DNA of 64,000 nucleotides from Symmetrospora coprosmae (Eukaryota > Basidiomycota > Cystobasidiomycetes > Symmetrosporaceae), in contig VUYT01000026.1 in the NCBI GenBank assembly GCA_008802785.1, positions 124,001 to 188,000 on the forward strand, given 5' to 3'. The notes below the pieces were generated by a model that worked only from the letters and a program-made list of their open reading frames with translations, had not been told where the DNA came from and ran no database searches. Shown here piece after piece: positions 34,034 through 45,543 of this stretch. Each line of letters opens with the position of its first letter. Positions within the stretch are counted from its first letter, which is position 1. The position numbers and the translations under genes were made by a program.

Positions 34034-34986
34034 GCTATGCTTGCTATCTATGCCCGGAGAGACGGAGCGGTCGGTCGGCAAGAGAGAGCCCGAGCAGCTG
34101 GATCCCTCCCTCCCCGGTCACTTGCAGAAGCCGGAGGAAGCACGAGCACGAGCACAACTCGAAGCACACGAGCACAGAGAGCGCAGATCAGGCACGAGAA
34201 AGCTGACGAGGCAAATGGAGCAATGGGTACGACGATGCGGTACCGTAGTGCCTACAGACGAGTGCCCTGAAACAGCACGACGCTGACGTTGGAGCGGTTG
34301 CAACTACCGTAAGATGAGGTAAGCCTTGCTCTGCTCCCCAGCCGTGACGTGCGAAGGTGCTTGAAGAGCAGCACTACTGGGAAGGCGAGGACGATACGAT
34401 AGCAGCGCAGACTCCCCTCCGGTTATACAGAGGTGTGATGATGCGGGAGCAGTCACTCAAGGACTCTCGACACCGGATGGATGCGCGCAGCACAGGTCAG
34501 TCAGGCCCAGGCAGGCGCCAAACCCGGCTGGACGAGCCCCGGGATTCGACCAGGATGAGGAAGCTGCAAGGGAGCACAGGCAGAAGCAAACAGAAGGCCA
34601 AAGCTGCACTGGCCGTACAGTACTGTATGCAGTGCACTGTTTGGGTCCGCTCTCTCCGTGCCCTTTCATGCCGTTTCTTGATGGATGAACGGGGGGCGGT
34701 GGAGAGCCACGCGGGCGGGCCGGGGGGGGGGGGGGGGGGGGGGGGGGGGCGGGGGTGCAACCCCCCCCCTCCGCCCCAAAGAGAGGGGGGGGGGGGCAGG
34801 GAGCTGTCACGGTGTCGATCACCCACTCCAGTCCCAGACGAAGGGGAGGGGAAATCGCCTCGACATCGTTTGCTTCTCTCCCTCTCGCCAGATACCAGAT
34901 ATACACGGCACATCTCCCGTCTGCGCTGCCATATCATCACAGTCCCGTTCCATCTACTGTACTGAGTCCTCCCAGTCACACACACA
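34034..34986. promoter_or_regulatory. Divergent promoter region between PEX14 and the ARMT1-like gene
   Basis: 950 bp without a supported gene. It must contain two promoters. It also holds an extreme homopolymer block at 34722-34796, listed separately. Confidence 0.45.
34722..34796 (+). repeat. Long poly-G tract block (G28, G5, C9, G12)
   Basis: 28 consecutive G at 34722-34749 are followed by G5 (34751-34755), C9 (34761-34769) and G12 (34785-34796). The tract can form G-quadruplexes, and C9 with G12 can form a hairpin. It lies about 200 bp upstream of the ARMT1-like start. Confidence 0.9.
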
Positions 34987-37356
34987 ATGGCCGCCGACCC
35001 CAACTCGCGTACCGGGCCCCAGGCTGGGCAGAAGACGACGTGAGGCCCACCACGCCCTGGGGGCGGGCCTGAAACGTTCAGGGCCATGGAAGAGGACGGC
35101 AGACCAGAGGCTGACGATGCGCGGACCTGCCTGACAGTCTCGTCCTCGGCAACCTCCCTCCCAAGCAGCAGGGCTTTGGCCAGAACCTGGTGAGTCCTCC
35201 CATCGCAAGAGAGAGAGCCTGGCGTTCCTGGGGCAGTCGGGTCGGCAAGGGGCGGGCGTGCCTGGCTGGCTGGCTGGCTGCGAAGGCAGCTTTCAGCGAC
35301 GACACCCTGGGACACCAGGCAACTCGATCTAGACATGTCGTCTGTCCGTGGCCTCCTCTGACCATCGCTATCTTCCCTCCTCTGCGCCTGATCCCCTTTG
35401 TGTGCGGCAGTTCCCGCGAACCCCTTCTCGAGTCGATCCGTAAGCGGCCGCTCTCGTGTGCCTTTCAGTCACTGGCCGAACCCGAACAGACGCGCTGACC
35501 ACATCTCTGTCTCGTCTAACAGCAACAATCCGCCGTGCGTGTGCTGTCGTGTAGCTTTTGGCTTGCCCTTGCCCTTGCCCTTGCTGATGCCTGCTCGTCT
35601 TCACCGTCGCCCGCAAACGCCCTCAGTTGGCCCGCCTACCGGTGAGCGCTTTTTGGCCGCCCCCTTGCCCAGGCTATCGTGCAGATCCATACTGTCAGCA
35701 GCTACTGATGCGCAGCACTCCTCACAGAGGCTACCATGAGTACTCGTTCGCCCACGCCACCATGGGTGTCCGTCTCCCGACCATTCTCGGCAAGGCCATC
35801 GACGACGTCGTCCGCACCCTCAACGAGCAGTACGACGAGGACCGCATCAAGGACCTCGTCCAGTGCATTGAGCGCATGGAGGATCTCATGGACGACTTGC
35901 ACAAGAATGCAAAGCTCCGCCCCATCAAGGACGACGGCGAGGGCGACATTGCCCTCTGGAACAAGGAGATTGCAAAGTACTTCCGAGGCAAGGACTTCAT
36001 GAACGCCCCTTGGCTCTTTGCCGAGGCCTACAAGTACAGGAGGTTGCATGAGTGCTTCTCCATCTCAAAGTACTGGAAGGACTACGACGTCTTCTTCAGG
36101 CAGAAGGTAGGTCCAGCTGCTGCGCATCCAGGAGACTGGAATCATCACACGGGCTGCCTGACGTTTTGCCTCCCAGTGCGACACCTTCTCGCGCTCAGCC
36201 CAGGCAGTCTTTGAGCTCTCCACCCGCTTCGCCGAGCTCTTCAAGTACAAGGAGGGGCAGACGGCCGACGAGCAGGAGATGGCGCGCAAGGTCATCTTCC
36301 ACGAGCTGATCCAGGTCTGCCTGTGGGGCAACTCGACCGACCTGTCGCTGCTCATCGACATGTCGGAGGAGGACATCAAGAAGCTGCAGTCGACCGGAGG
36401 CGAGCACCTCGCCTCGACCGAGAAGAACATTCTCGGCAACGACATCAACGCCATCTGGGCCATCATCTCCAAGCTCAAGGGAGGAAGACTCGACTTTGTC
36501 CTCGATAATGCCGGCTTTGAGCTCTACTGTGACCTTGTCTTTGCAGACTGGCTCATCCAGTCCGGCCTCTGCAATGAGATTCGCTTCCACGGCAAGCGTT
36601 TTGCTTGGGTGAGTGCGGGCCCGACTGGCTACCTCGACACCTTTCAGTCGGCTGATCCTTGTCCCCCTTTCTATTGATCAGTTCGTCTCGGACGTCACTC
36701 AGCAGGACTTTAGCTGGCTCATCAACAACATGGTCTACGGTGGGTCCAGTCTGATTACGCCGCGCCGACCTACCCTTTAATGCTGACCCCCCTTCTCCTC
36801 ACAACCCAGGCCACCTCTTCACTGGTGTCTCCGAGAACGAGCTCGCATCGCTCAAGAAGATGGGCCAGCGATGGAAGAGCTACGTCGAGGAGGGCAAGTG
36901 GATCTACGAGCAGCACCCGTTCTGGTGCACGGGTTACACGTACTGGGACATCAAGACCGAGGCCCCCGATCTCTTCCTGCACCTCGCCGACAGCGACCTG
37001 GTCCTCTTCAAGGGCGACCTGAACTTCAGGAAGCTCAGCTACGACTGCCACGCTCCCCCTACCACGCCCTTCGAGGTTGCCATTGGCCCGCTTGCATCCG
37101 AGGGCGGAGCACCCCCCGTCGTCTCGCTCCGAACCATCAAGTCGGACGTGGTCGTCGGCATCAAGGGCGAGGACGCCCAGCGACTCGACAACGAGGAGCC
37201 CGGATGGAAGATTAGCGGTGAGTACAAGCGCAAGCCGAGCCCGTCTCTAGTATCCAAACTGACTTGAGCCTATGCGCGCATCCCACCCAATCAGGCAAGT
37301 ACGCCGTCATTCTCCTGTCCGAGGGCCACAAGGGCGAGAAGATCCAGCTCGTCTAG
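34987..37356 (+). CDS. DUF89 damage-control phosphatase, ARMT1-like
   Basis: The core is unmistakable: EYSFAHATMGVRLPTILGKA, IDDVVRTLNEQYDEDRIKDL, WLFAEAYKYRRLHECFSISK, LWGNSTDLSLLIDMSEEDIK, and the metal-binding signature LDFVLDNAGFELYCDLVFAD. HGKRFAWFVSDVTQQDFSWL, FWCTGYTYWDI, SDLVLFKGDLNFRKLSYDC and TIKSDVVVGI come after it. The Asp-Asn-Ala-Gly and Lys-Gly-Asp residues bind metal and substrate phosphate. Family members remove damaged or excess sugar phosphates; human ARMT1 and yeast YMR027W are relatives. The C-terminus is GKYAVILLSEGHKGEKIQLV. The first exons (MAADPNSRTGPQAGQKTT at 34987, then small exons to 35740) are inferred from splice signals and less certain. Confidence 0.9.
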
Positions 37357-37623
37357 GCATGATGAACCCTATGAGGTGTACAGCTGGGCGGAACAAAGCT
37401 CGGCAAATTACACACTCACTCGTCGACGGATAACCTACCTACTCCGCTAGCTCGAAGAAAACGGGAGTGCACTCTTAGAGCGGCCATTATCCGCATGCAG
37501 TTTTGACCAAGTCCATCAGGGGAACATCACAATCTTCGGCTGCAGTCTTGTATTGATACCATGCAGCAATCACTTCCATCGGAAAGCATAGCATATGAGA
37601 ATCGCAACAACTGACACGCACAG

Positions 37624-37969
37624 CTACACGTACAGCCTCCTCTTCCCACCCGACAAGTCTGCGTTCCAGCCTACAATTAGCTGCCTTGCCAGTGTCCGCC
37701 TTCGGTCAACGCGCAGAAGTGACTGACACCGTACGACCAACCTCGATTTCCTGAGCCTCGTCTGTCGTATCGACCCACTCGGACGGGTCCCAATCGATCC
37801 CTCTGAAGGGCAAAAGCTCCCGCTCGCGCAAATCCTCGCCTGCAGTGAGCGTCGCATTGCGCATAACGTCGAGCACAGTGATGCCATCGGGATTCTCGAC
37901 AAGCAGCTCGGTAGCCGGCGCCTTGCGCGTGGGGCTGTCTCGTCCAATGACGTAGTCGTGCCCTGTCAT
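37624..37969 (-). CDS. Small hypothetical protein, about 93 aa
   Basis: Two exons. The first runs from MTGHDYVIGRDSPTRKAPAT through PDGITVLDVMRNATLTAGED and LLPFRGIDWDPSEWVDTTDE to EVGR at a GTACGG donor. The second gives WNADLSGGKRRLYV and a stop at 37624. The junction keeps phase. The peptide is acidic with a basic end. No family is recognised. Upstream minus-strand frames (to about 38300) might add exons, so this could be the C-terminal part of a longer protein. Confidence 0.45.
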
Positions 37970-38852
37970 GCCGAGGCTCGATACTGGCCGGCTAGTCGCA
38001 AAGAGCGAAGAGCGAAGACAGGATGACATGACGATCGAGCCGGGTGCCCTCGTCGTGAAAGAAGCGGTCCATCATATCGTTACGCTCCCCGGCGAAATTG
38101 GCCCGGCGGAACCGCTACTGCCCTCGCTCCTTCAGGCGCAGATACCGCACTGCCAGAGGCAAAAACGGTCGGACCCGCTCGCCATGATCGGCGCTCCCGA
38201 AGACTGACACGGTAGCGCCTCCCGCAAATTTCCCTGGAGTGACGAACTCATTGGACATGTTCGGCGATTCCGACCACGACATGTCGCGGTTGATGTCCAT
38301 TAGACGACTTCGGGCTCAACCTCGACGCGAGAGACCAATCTATGCGAGGGCCCGAAAGCGACACTTAGACATGTTCACACCCCGCGTTATGGATGGCGAA
38401 GGCGAGCCGTACCCTCAAAGCTTCGCTTGGCCCGGAGAGCAGCGGCAAAGCGCTCCCTGCACAGGACGCACTGCATCGACTGCCTATGTATCTCATCAAG
38501 ATGTTCGTCACAGGTCCGAGGCGCATGCAGCAAGGGTCTGCCTAGATCGTATCGACGACGGAGGAGGTTCTGCCAGTACCGAAATTTCCTCAAGGATTGC
38601 GTAGGTGGCTTGCCCGTGCTCAGGAAAGCGCTAATCCATTGAGAAGCGTCCAAGCCAGTCGCCAACATCTTTGCAAACCCAAACAAGCAAGGACGCAGGC
38701 GCGCAGCAGCGAGATGGTCGAAAGACAACGGTAAGTCTGCCGAAAGAGCACACACAGATCTTTCGGTGCTGAACTTCCGGTCCGCGGACAGGACTCCTGA
38801 CTGACGCGACTGACGAGCAATGCCGTATGTATTGCAGATGGACGGTGACAAG
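37970..38852. other. Unassigned stretch between the small protein gene and MAK5
   Basis: About 880 bp with several short frames on both strands, none with a domain. It may hold upstream exons of the 37624-37969 gene. Nothing else is supported. Confidence 0.35.
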
Positions 38853-41717
38853 CTAAGCGCTAGCTCGCATATCCTCGACGGCTCGCGTCTTGCTGAGACC
38901 GAGCAGGCTGCCATGACTAGTGCCCTTGAGCATGTCCGAGGCGAACTTGGCCGATGCTCCTGACGTGAGGTACCGAGCGCTGAGTCCGCGCAGCATGACA
39001 GGCTGAGCGAGCAATGCTTTGAGCTGCGCCCGGAGATCCTTCTCTTTGCCCTTTGCCGCTTTGCTCTTCTGCTTGCGCATGCCGCGGCCGTGATCAGAGC
39101 TGTGGATGCAGGTGACAGTCAGATGAATGACCGAGTTATGAAGACTGAAGCACAAGACTTACTCGGACCCATCCGCATCGAGATCAATCTCCATATCGTC
39201 CGCGGCCTTCTGGAGCCATGCGTCATCGTGGGCAGCCTTATTCGCCCGGTGCGCAGCAACCTCGATGCCTCGCGCGAGCTCGACGCGGTCCTTGAGGCGA
39301 CTCATGAGGCCGAAATCGACCGGAAGATCTTTGATTTTCTCGGTCCTCGCCAGGCTCGTCATGAGCGCCTTCTGCGTCGGCTTCTCCTCCGGGGCACATA
39401 GCTGCAAAGCGAGACCCTCGTTACCCGCTCGCGCCGTTCGCCCGCTGCGGTGGATATACGTGTCTGCCGTCCGGGGGAGCTGGTAGTGCACCACGTGGTC
39501 CACAGCAGGCACATCGAGACCTCGCGCGGCAACGTCCGTAGCCAGCATGACCATGTTATCGGACGATTTGAAGCTGTCGCCGGAATGGGAGAAGGCATCA
39601 GTTCCGTTCTGCTGCACGACTGCCAGCCCAGACAGGCTCACCGGTCAAGCGCCTTCAGTCTCGCACGCTGCTGCATACCAGAATGCAAGACAGCCACATT
39701 GAGCTCAAGAAGCAGCAACAGCGGCTGCAGACGCCTAATCGCATCGATACTGCTGAAAAAGACGAGGGTCCGGCCAGGGTACCGCAGAATAAAGTAATAG
39801 AGATAGACGTCCTTCTCGTTCAGTAGGCAGTCGACGCGGACTTCCTGAAGCTGCTTGACCGTTCCTCCCTCGTTGGTGAGATCGATGAGATGCGGGTCGG
39901 CATCGCGGAAGTCGAGCTTAGCGAGGAGGCCGGCGAGCGCGCCGAGATGACCCTGCTCTTCGGCCGTCAGAGCGAACCTGTTCGAGCTCGAGCCAGCTTT
40001 CGGTTTGCGCTTGACGTTGCGCTGGAGCTCCTTGCTCATTGTAGCGGAGAAGACGTAGGTGTTCATCTCCTCTCGCACCGGGAACGCAGCGAGGCTGTCT
40101 TCCGGGTCGGAAAAGTCATCCTCGAACGTCCCGGACTCTAGCGCTGCCGCTCGCGCATTGTCATCCTGCTCCTGTGCCTTGCCCTTTCCTTTGCTCTTTT
40201 TGCCTTTTCCACCGCCGGATGACCCGCTCTTGCTAGCAGGGCGCCGGGTCAGGTTGACAATGCTCTCGAGCTCGGCGAAGTGCCCGTTCTCAATCATGCG
40301 GTCCGCTTCATCGAGCACGAGGAACTTGATCCCCTTGACCTGCTTGCTCAGCTCCGGATCGTCCTGCAGCATCTCCCAGAGTCGACCGGGAGTTGCAACG
40401 ATGATGTCAACCCCGTACGAAGAGGAGAGCAGCCTCTTTTGCTTCTGGATCGACATGCCGCCGCAGATGGTGATGATGTTGACGCGCGGCGTGTACTTTG
40501 TCTTTCCCTTGTCGTTGGCCGCTGCGGACTCATCATCGGATCCGGGCGGTATCGAGGCCTTGTACACGACGTCGCCCACATGCTGTCGCACCTGAAGGGC
40601 CAGCTCTCGAGTTGGACACAGGATGAGGCCCGACAGAGGACGCTTCTGCCTCTCTGTGCAATCGGTCGCTGAAGCAGCCTTGCTCGCCGTAACGAGGATC
40701 TCTTGCAGGATGGGCAGAGAGTACGCTAGCGTCTTTCCGGATCCCGTCTCTGCGACGCCGATGAGATCGCGACTCTGGACCGCATAGGAAGGGTCGACAA
40801 GGACAGTAGATAGAGCCTGGTCTTGGATGGCAGACGGCTTCTGGAAGCCAATAGATAGGAGGGCGCGCTTGAGCGATGGGAGGAGGTGAATCTGCTGGAA
40901 GCCGGGAAGGAGGGCGTCTACAGTTGGAGCGTATACGTCAGTATATGGGGGAGGGTACTCTTCTACTACTGCTTTATGCAACCACCCACCGTCAAAGGGC
41001 GTATCATATGCGTTTGCCTGCTGGACGGGCGCGATGACCGTACTCTTCGCCTTGCCTTTGCCCTTGGCCTTGGAAGTGCTGGCCACCAGGGCGACTTCTT
41101 CTGGAGTACTGGCCTCTGAATCTTGCACCGTCTCCTCAACGAGCGTGGCTCCCTGCCCAGCAGCCGTCTCTGCGTCGGGCTGCTGCTCCTCGTCCACAGC
41201 GGAGAAGCCTGTCCACTCCTCCTCCTCGTCGCCTTCTCTCGGTGCATCGGGATCCCCTTCAAACGCGTCCGAAGGGTCGAATGGAACATCATCATCGTCA
41301 TCTTCTTCTTGTGTCCCAGCTGTAGCTGCCAGCTGGTCCTCCCTGACCTGCGGGCAACGTACGTAGACGCCCGAGTGGCGAACACGATAAATTCAGCCTC
41401 CAGCGCTTCGCTGTTCTGAGCGGCGGCAGCAGCAACGGCAATGAGCGCACCTTGAAGCTTATCCTCCTGCTGCCATCCGTGCCATCGTGGTCGTAGACGA
41501 TGTCGACGCCGTCAATCTCCTCGAGCTCGAGCATCCCTCCTTCTCCCCCTTCAAAGCCGTCAAAGTCGTATCCGACGCCTGCGCTCCGCTTCCACGGCAG
41601 CCGCGACGAAGGGACGTCCACATAGCGCGCAGACTTGGCTGGACGAGCTGACGATGACGACAACGATGACGACGACTTGCGCTTCTTGCCGCTGCTCTTG
41701 CGCTTGAGCGATACCAT
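38853..41717 (-). CDS. MAK5: DEAD-box ATP-dependent RNA helicase Mak5 (DDX24 family)
   Basis: Nucleolar helicase for 60S ribosomal subunit assembly. The N-terminus is lysine/serine-rich ([18 protein letters not shown]). Helicase motifs in order: Q motif region [13 protein letters not shown], Walker [55 protein letters not shown], the SAT motif (YVFSATMS), then [15 protein letters not shown] and [20 protein letters not shown], and [13 protein letters not shown]. The DEAD box with ENGHF and the insert before SAT are typical of Mak5/DDX24. The C-terminus is basic ([20 protein letters not shown]). Introns lie near 41340-41450, 39590-39650 and 39080-39160. Confidence 0.95.
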
Positions 41718-43119
41718 TTTGCGCGTGGTGGTGATGAGCCGAGGTGGCGATGAGGGCGAGGCGCTTTGACACGACTTCGGAGGATGCAGCAATTCTCATC
41801 CAGCTCCCGCGCTCACATGCAGCCACCTTTCGACAATCTGCTAATGAGATAGAGGCCATGCGACCATCTATGAAGTTGATCTCACGACTGCCGCAAGTTC
41901 CCCGCACCGCTGCGCTCCACATCGTCCTTCTTGCGGATGCGCGACCATCATCAGTCTGGATTCCTGGACCAAATTCGCAATAGCCAACTGAGTCTTACCC
42001 TGTGGTTCAGGTCTCTTGCTCCTGATGCATGGCAACCCTACGAGCTTAGGGACAGACGCTTCTTGCACTGTACTCACCGCCCCCGCAGGCTCCCCTCTAG
42101 GTCCAGCAGCGCTCATCGTTTCACAACCGTACAGTGCTCTAATCTGCCTCTGATGTATCCCGCCCATTCTCGAGGCTTACAGTACTCTTCGTACTGGTCG
42201 CCACCCCTCATCATATGCAAGCCTGCCCCGTCAACGCAGCCTCACTGGCCTTTCCAGAGGGCCAGGATGGCCTGATCCCTATGCACAAACCTCGCTCATT
42301 ACTGCATACTACGGCGAAACTACTTCTCACGCCGTCACGGTGATACCCGTCCCTCCTCACTTGACCAGTAGTCGGTCAAGCGCGTCATATCCTTGTCAGA
42401 TCTCCCTTCCCTTTCCTCCCCACCTTCGCTGAATGGACTGTGCACGATCGCGATTAGCACGTAATATGCGGAGACTCCTGGAAGACGCACCGCAGGTTCT
42501 TCTACGATGAGGAGCGTCATAATGTGCAAAGTTCCGCATCGGCGCCTCGCTGACGGACTGTCCTCGATGCGCTGGCTCTCCCGAACAGCTGCCTGGCCAA
42601 GCTAGACACTTCAACCACAGCGAATGATACATGCGCGCACGCACATGCTGCTCTGAAGACTCGGTCAGTGCCCATGGGTGCTGGCACAGCACCAGGCGCT
42701 CCGCCAGTCGGTGTTGACGTTGCATGACAAGGTGGCGGGTCGCGCGCTTCGCGCTCCGTACGGTACACGTTTGGGACGGGTCTTCTCGACAGCGCTGAGC
42801 ATCGCTAGATGGGTTACGGGTGTAGTGCTACGTTTGATGCAGAATATACACGCATGGCAGCCTGTATCTTAGCTTGTGTTGTCTGATGCAATGGTCAGCT
42901 CGCGGGGCGATGGCCGTTCGCAGCTTCTCTCCATTCCCTTTCTCCCCCCTTCTGCCTGTCCCGAGCGGCTTGCCGCTGCTCCAACCGAAAACACACGGGG
43001 AGCAAGGAGCAGACGCGTGCAGGGCAGCAGACGTCACGCAAAGCAGGAAGAAGTACGGAAGCATTGGCAAGATCCAGTGCAGCGCAGCGCATCGCACCGC
43101 ATCGCAACACATAGCAAGC
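41718..43119. other. 1.4-kb intergenic region between divergent MAK5 and the Bqt4-like gene
   Basis: Unusually long for this window. It must contain two promoters. Frames of 60-160 codons occur on both strands, but none shows a domain, signal peptide or consistent splice sites. An unannotated non-coding RNA is possible but not visible from sequence alone. Confidence 0.4.
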
Positions 43120-45127
43120 ATGGCCCCGTCGCGCAGGCGCAGGTCGAGCAGCCGCGAGGTCGCCGTCGAGCGCACAGTCGCGCTGCCCGTCGAGGAGGCA
43201 AACGAGCTTCTGTCGGGGTTCAAGGGGAGGCTGCACACGGTCAAGGTGTGTCCTGGCGTCGCGTCGTACATGCAGTCAGCGTGCATGCTGTGCTGCTTCA
43301 CGCTGCTCCGCCGTACATCTCACGCCATGCTGGGCTGGATGGGAGAGTGCAGTCGCTGATCCTGCTGGCCTATTCGCCCTCCTCCTCCCTCGCGCCGGAA
43401 CGCATCGCACGCCTTGATAGACCCAGGAGCTCAAGCTCGAGGATGGAACAGCAATCATTATCGCCAGAGTCAAGGTCCCCACGCCAAAAGGCGTCAGCGG
43501 GTACGCCGTCGCCTTGGCTTCTGATGCCATGGGCACCAAGGGGCTGCGCTGACGTCCCTGCCCATCTTTCCCTACGCACCGCGTGAACAAAGGCACATCA
43601 TCCGCCGATTCGACACCGAAGCTCTTTCGGCGAGCAGCCTATTCCGAGTCGCATTCCCTATGGCCACGGAGGAAGCAGAGTGCGTGCTCTTTTGCCGCTC
43701 CTTTCCTTTCTTCCTGATTGCCTGAGATCGTGCTGAACAACTCCTTACTCCCATCTTTGCCCTTTTCTCTGCCCACCTCCGGAACGAGCAGACAGGCCGA
43801 GATGGCATACCTAGCGAAGCGCTACGACACGCGACGAGCAGGGGACGAGGACGCGAACGGGTCTGGCAAGCTGACCGGGACCTGGTGAGCGAACCCCGGT
43901 CCAAGAAAGTGCGGACAAGGCACGCAGTTTACAGGATGCCAACCCTCTTCTTCCTTCCCTCTCCTTCCTCCGCGTACACTCCTGCAGGATCCCGCTCGAG
44001 GACTCGGCCAACGTAGCATCGCAGTACGGCCTCACCAAATTTGCCGCAGAGCTGGTGGGCAACACTTCCCGCCAGTATTACCTGTTCATTGCAATACTGA
44101 CATCTGCACGGGCTTTTCAGATTGGCTTTGAGACGCCGACTGGATCGTCGAGTGGAGGCGTCATCTCGACACCGACTGCGCCGACCCCGCGCAAGAAGTC
44201 CAAGTCACCTGCTCCTCCCGCCCCGACCTCCGCAAGCAGGAGCAAGCGTGCCCGAGTCGCCTCGCCGCCCGTACCCGCCTCTTCCATTAGCACGCGCAGC
44301 CAGACGTCGACGATGCAGTCCCTCGCTGCACCATTCGCCACGACGCCCTCGAAGCGCTCGAGCGGCGGTAGCAGCACGTCGCAGGCTGGCGACGACAACG
44401 AGGAGGAGACGGCAGACGCAGAGCCGCAGGAGCAGGCCGAGGAGGACAGCGCCGAGCAGCAGCCGGGCGGGATTCAGGTCACGCAGGAGGTCATCACCGA
44501 CAACGAGACGGGCCAGGTGTACGAGGAGACCAAAGTCACTTTCACCGGCCAGGACGCAGACGCCATCACGGGCGGGGACGGCGGGGAGAGCGGTCTGATG
44601 GGCACGGACGAGCAGGCGCGCGAGGCAGTCGAGAATGCGCGCAGGCTGATCGAGAGCCTCAAGGAGGATGGCGTGCTCCAGAGCGGGGCGACCAAGCGCG
44701 GCCGCGAGGTCGAGGAGGAGCTCGAGATTGAGGGTGCGGGCGTCGTCGGTGCGGAGGAGGACGCCGACGAGGAGAATATCAGACCTGCGGGCGTGTTCAA
44801 GCGCCTCTTTGGGAGGAAGCCCGCTGGGAGGAAGACGAGGCGTGTATCGGGCCAAGGCGCCGCGGCGACAGTCCGCCCGGAGCTCGGAGAGCTGCAGCTC
44901 ATGCAGAGCCCGGATGGAGCTCAGGTGCTCGTCGCTCATACGCCTGCCCCTGTTCAGCCCAACCGACGACGCTTCATCGCTATGGCTGGGATGGTCGTCA
45001 TGGGTGCCGCAACGTGAGTGCATTTTTCGATTGTGACGAGATGAACGCAAAGATTATCGGCTGACGTCCAGCCCTGTGATATCATTCCTGCCCCCGCAGC
45101 GCTGCGGCCCCGTACATTTTCAACTAA
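43120..45127 (+). CDS. Bqt4-like inner nuclear membrane protein with KilA-N/APSES-type domain
   Basis: Exon 1 reads MAPSRRRRSSSREVAVERTV...ANELLSGFKGRLHTVK. Later exons give ELKLEDGTAIIIARVKVPTP, IIRRFDTEALSASSLFRVAF, PMATEEAE, QAEMAYLAKRYDTRRAGDED, GTWIPLEDSANVASQYGL and LTKFAAELVG. That order is the APSES/KilA-N fold of Bqt4. A long acidic, Ser/Pro-rich linker follows (TAPTPRKKSKSPAPPAPTSA; VTQEVITDNETGQVYEETKV). A basic patch and a C-terminal membrane anchor end the protein (RRRFIAMAGMVVMGAAT, then AAAPYIFN after the last intron). In fission yeast Bqt4 ties telomeres to the nuclear envelope through Rap1. It lacks features of a regular DNA-binding transcription factor beyond this fold. Confidence 0.8.
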
Positions 45128-45543
45128 TCGACGATGACACAGCTCGCATAATGCGCGAAGCGAAGTATCGCCATGCTCAATATGCTCTCTCTCAAGCGGA
45201 AAGACGACGGATCCAAATGCGCGCTCTTTCTCTTTGTTTCGTAAGATCGGAGGTAGGGCAACTGTCAGAAGCAGGACTAGGGAGGGAAAGCAGGTAAGAG
45301 GAATAGGCAGGCTGAAACAATCGAACAAAGAACTCGCGCTCCAGACAGTCTGCCCTTCTTTCCAAATCTCATACACATGTCCGAAGTATTAGGTATACCC
45401 GCTGCGCTTCTGTCGAGAAGCCTTCTGTGCCCTGCTGCGATCTACACTGTTATAGTCTCCCACTTCACCAACAAGAAGCATGCAAGGAAAGCCATTCTCC
45501 CATACCCATGCCCCTCTCACGGCCGCATAGCGCAAATGCCCTC
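45128..45543. other. Convergent 3' region
   Basis: About 415 bp between convergent genes; no gene supported. Confidence 0.45.

Noticed and set aside
34357-34965. Plus-strand open frame spanning the G-tract
   Set aside because: It encodes poly-Gly only because of the homopolymer and has no domain or splice context.
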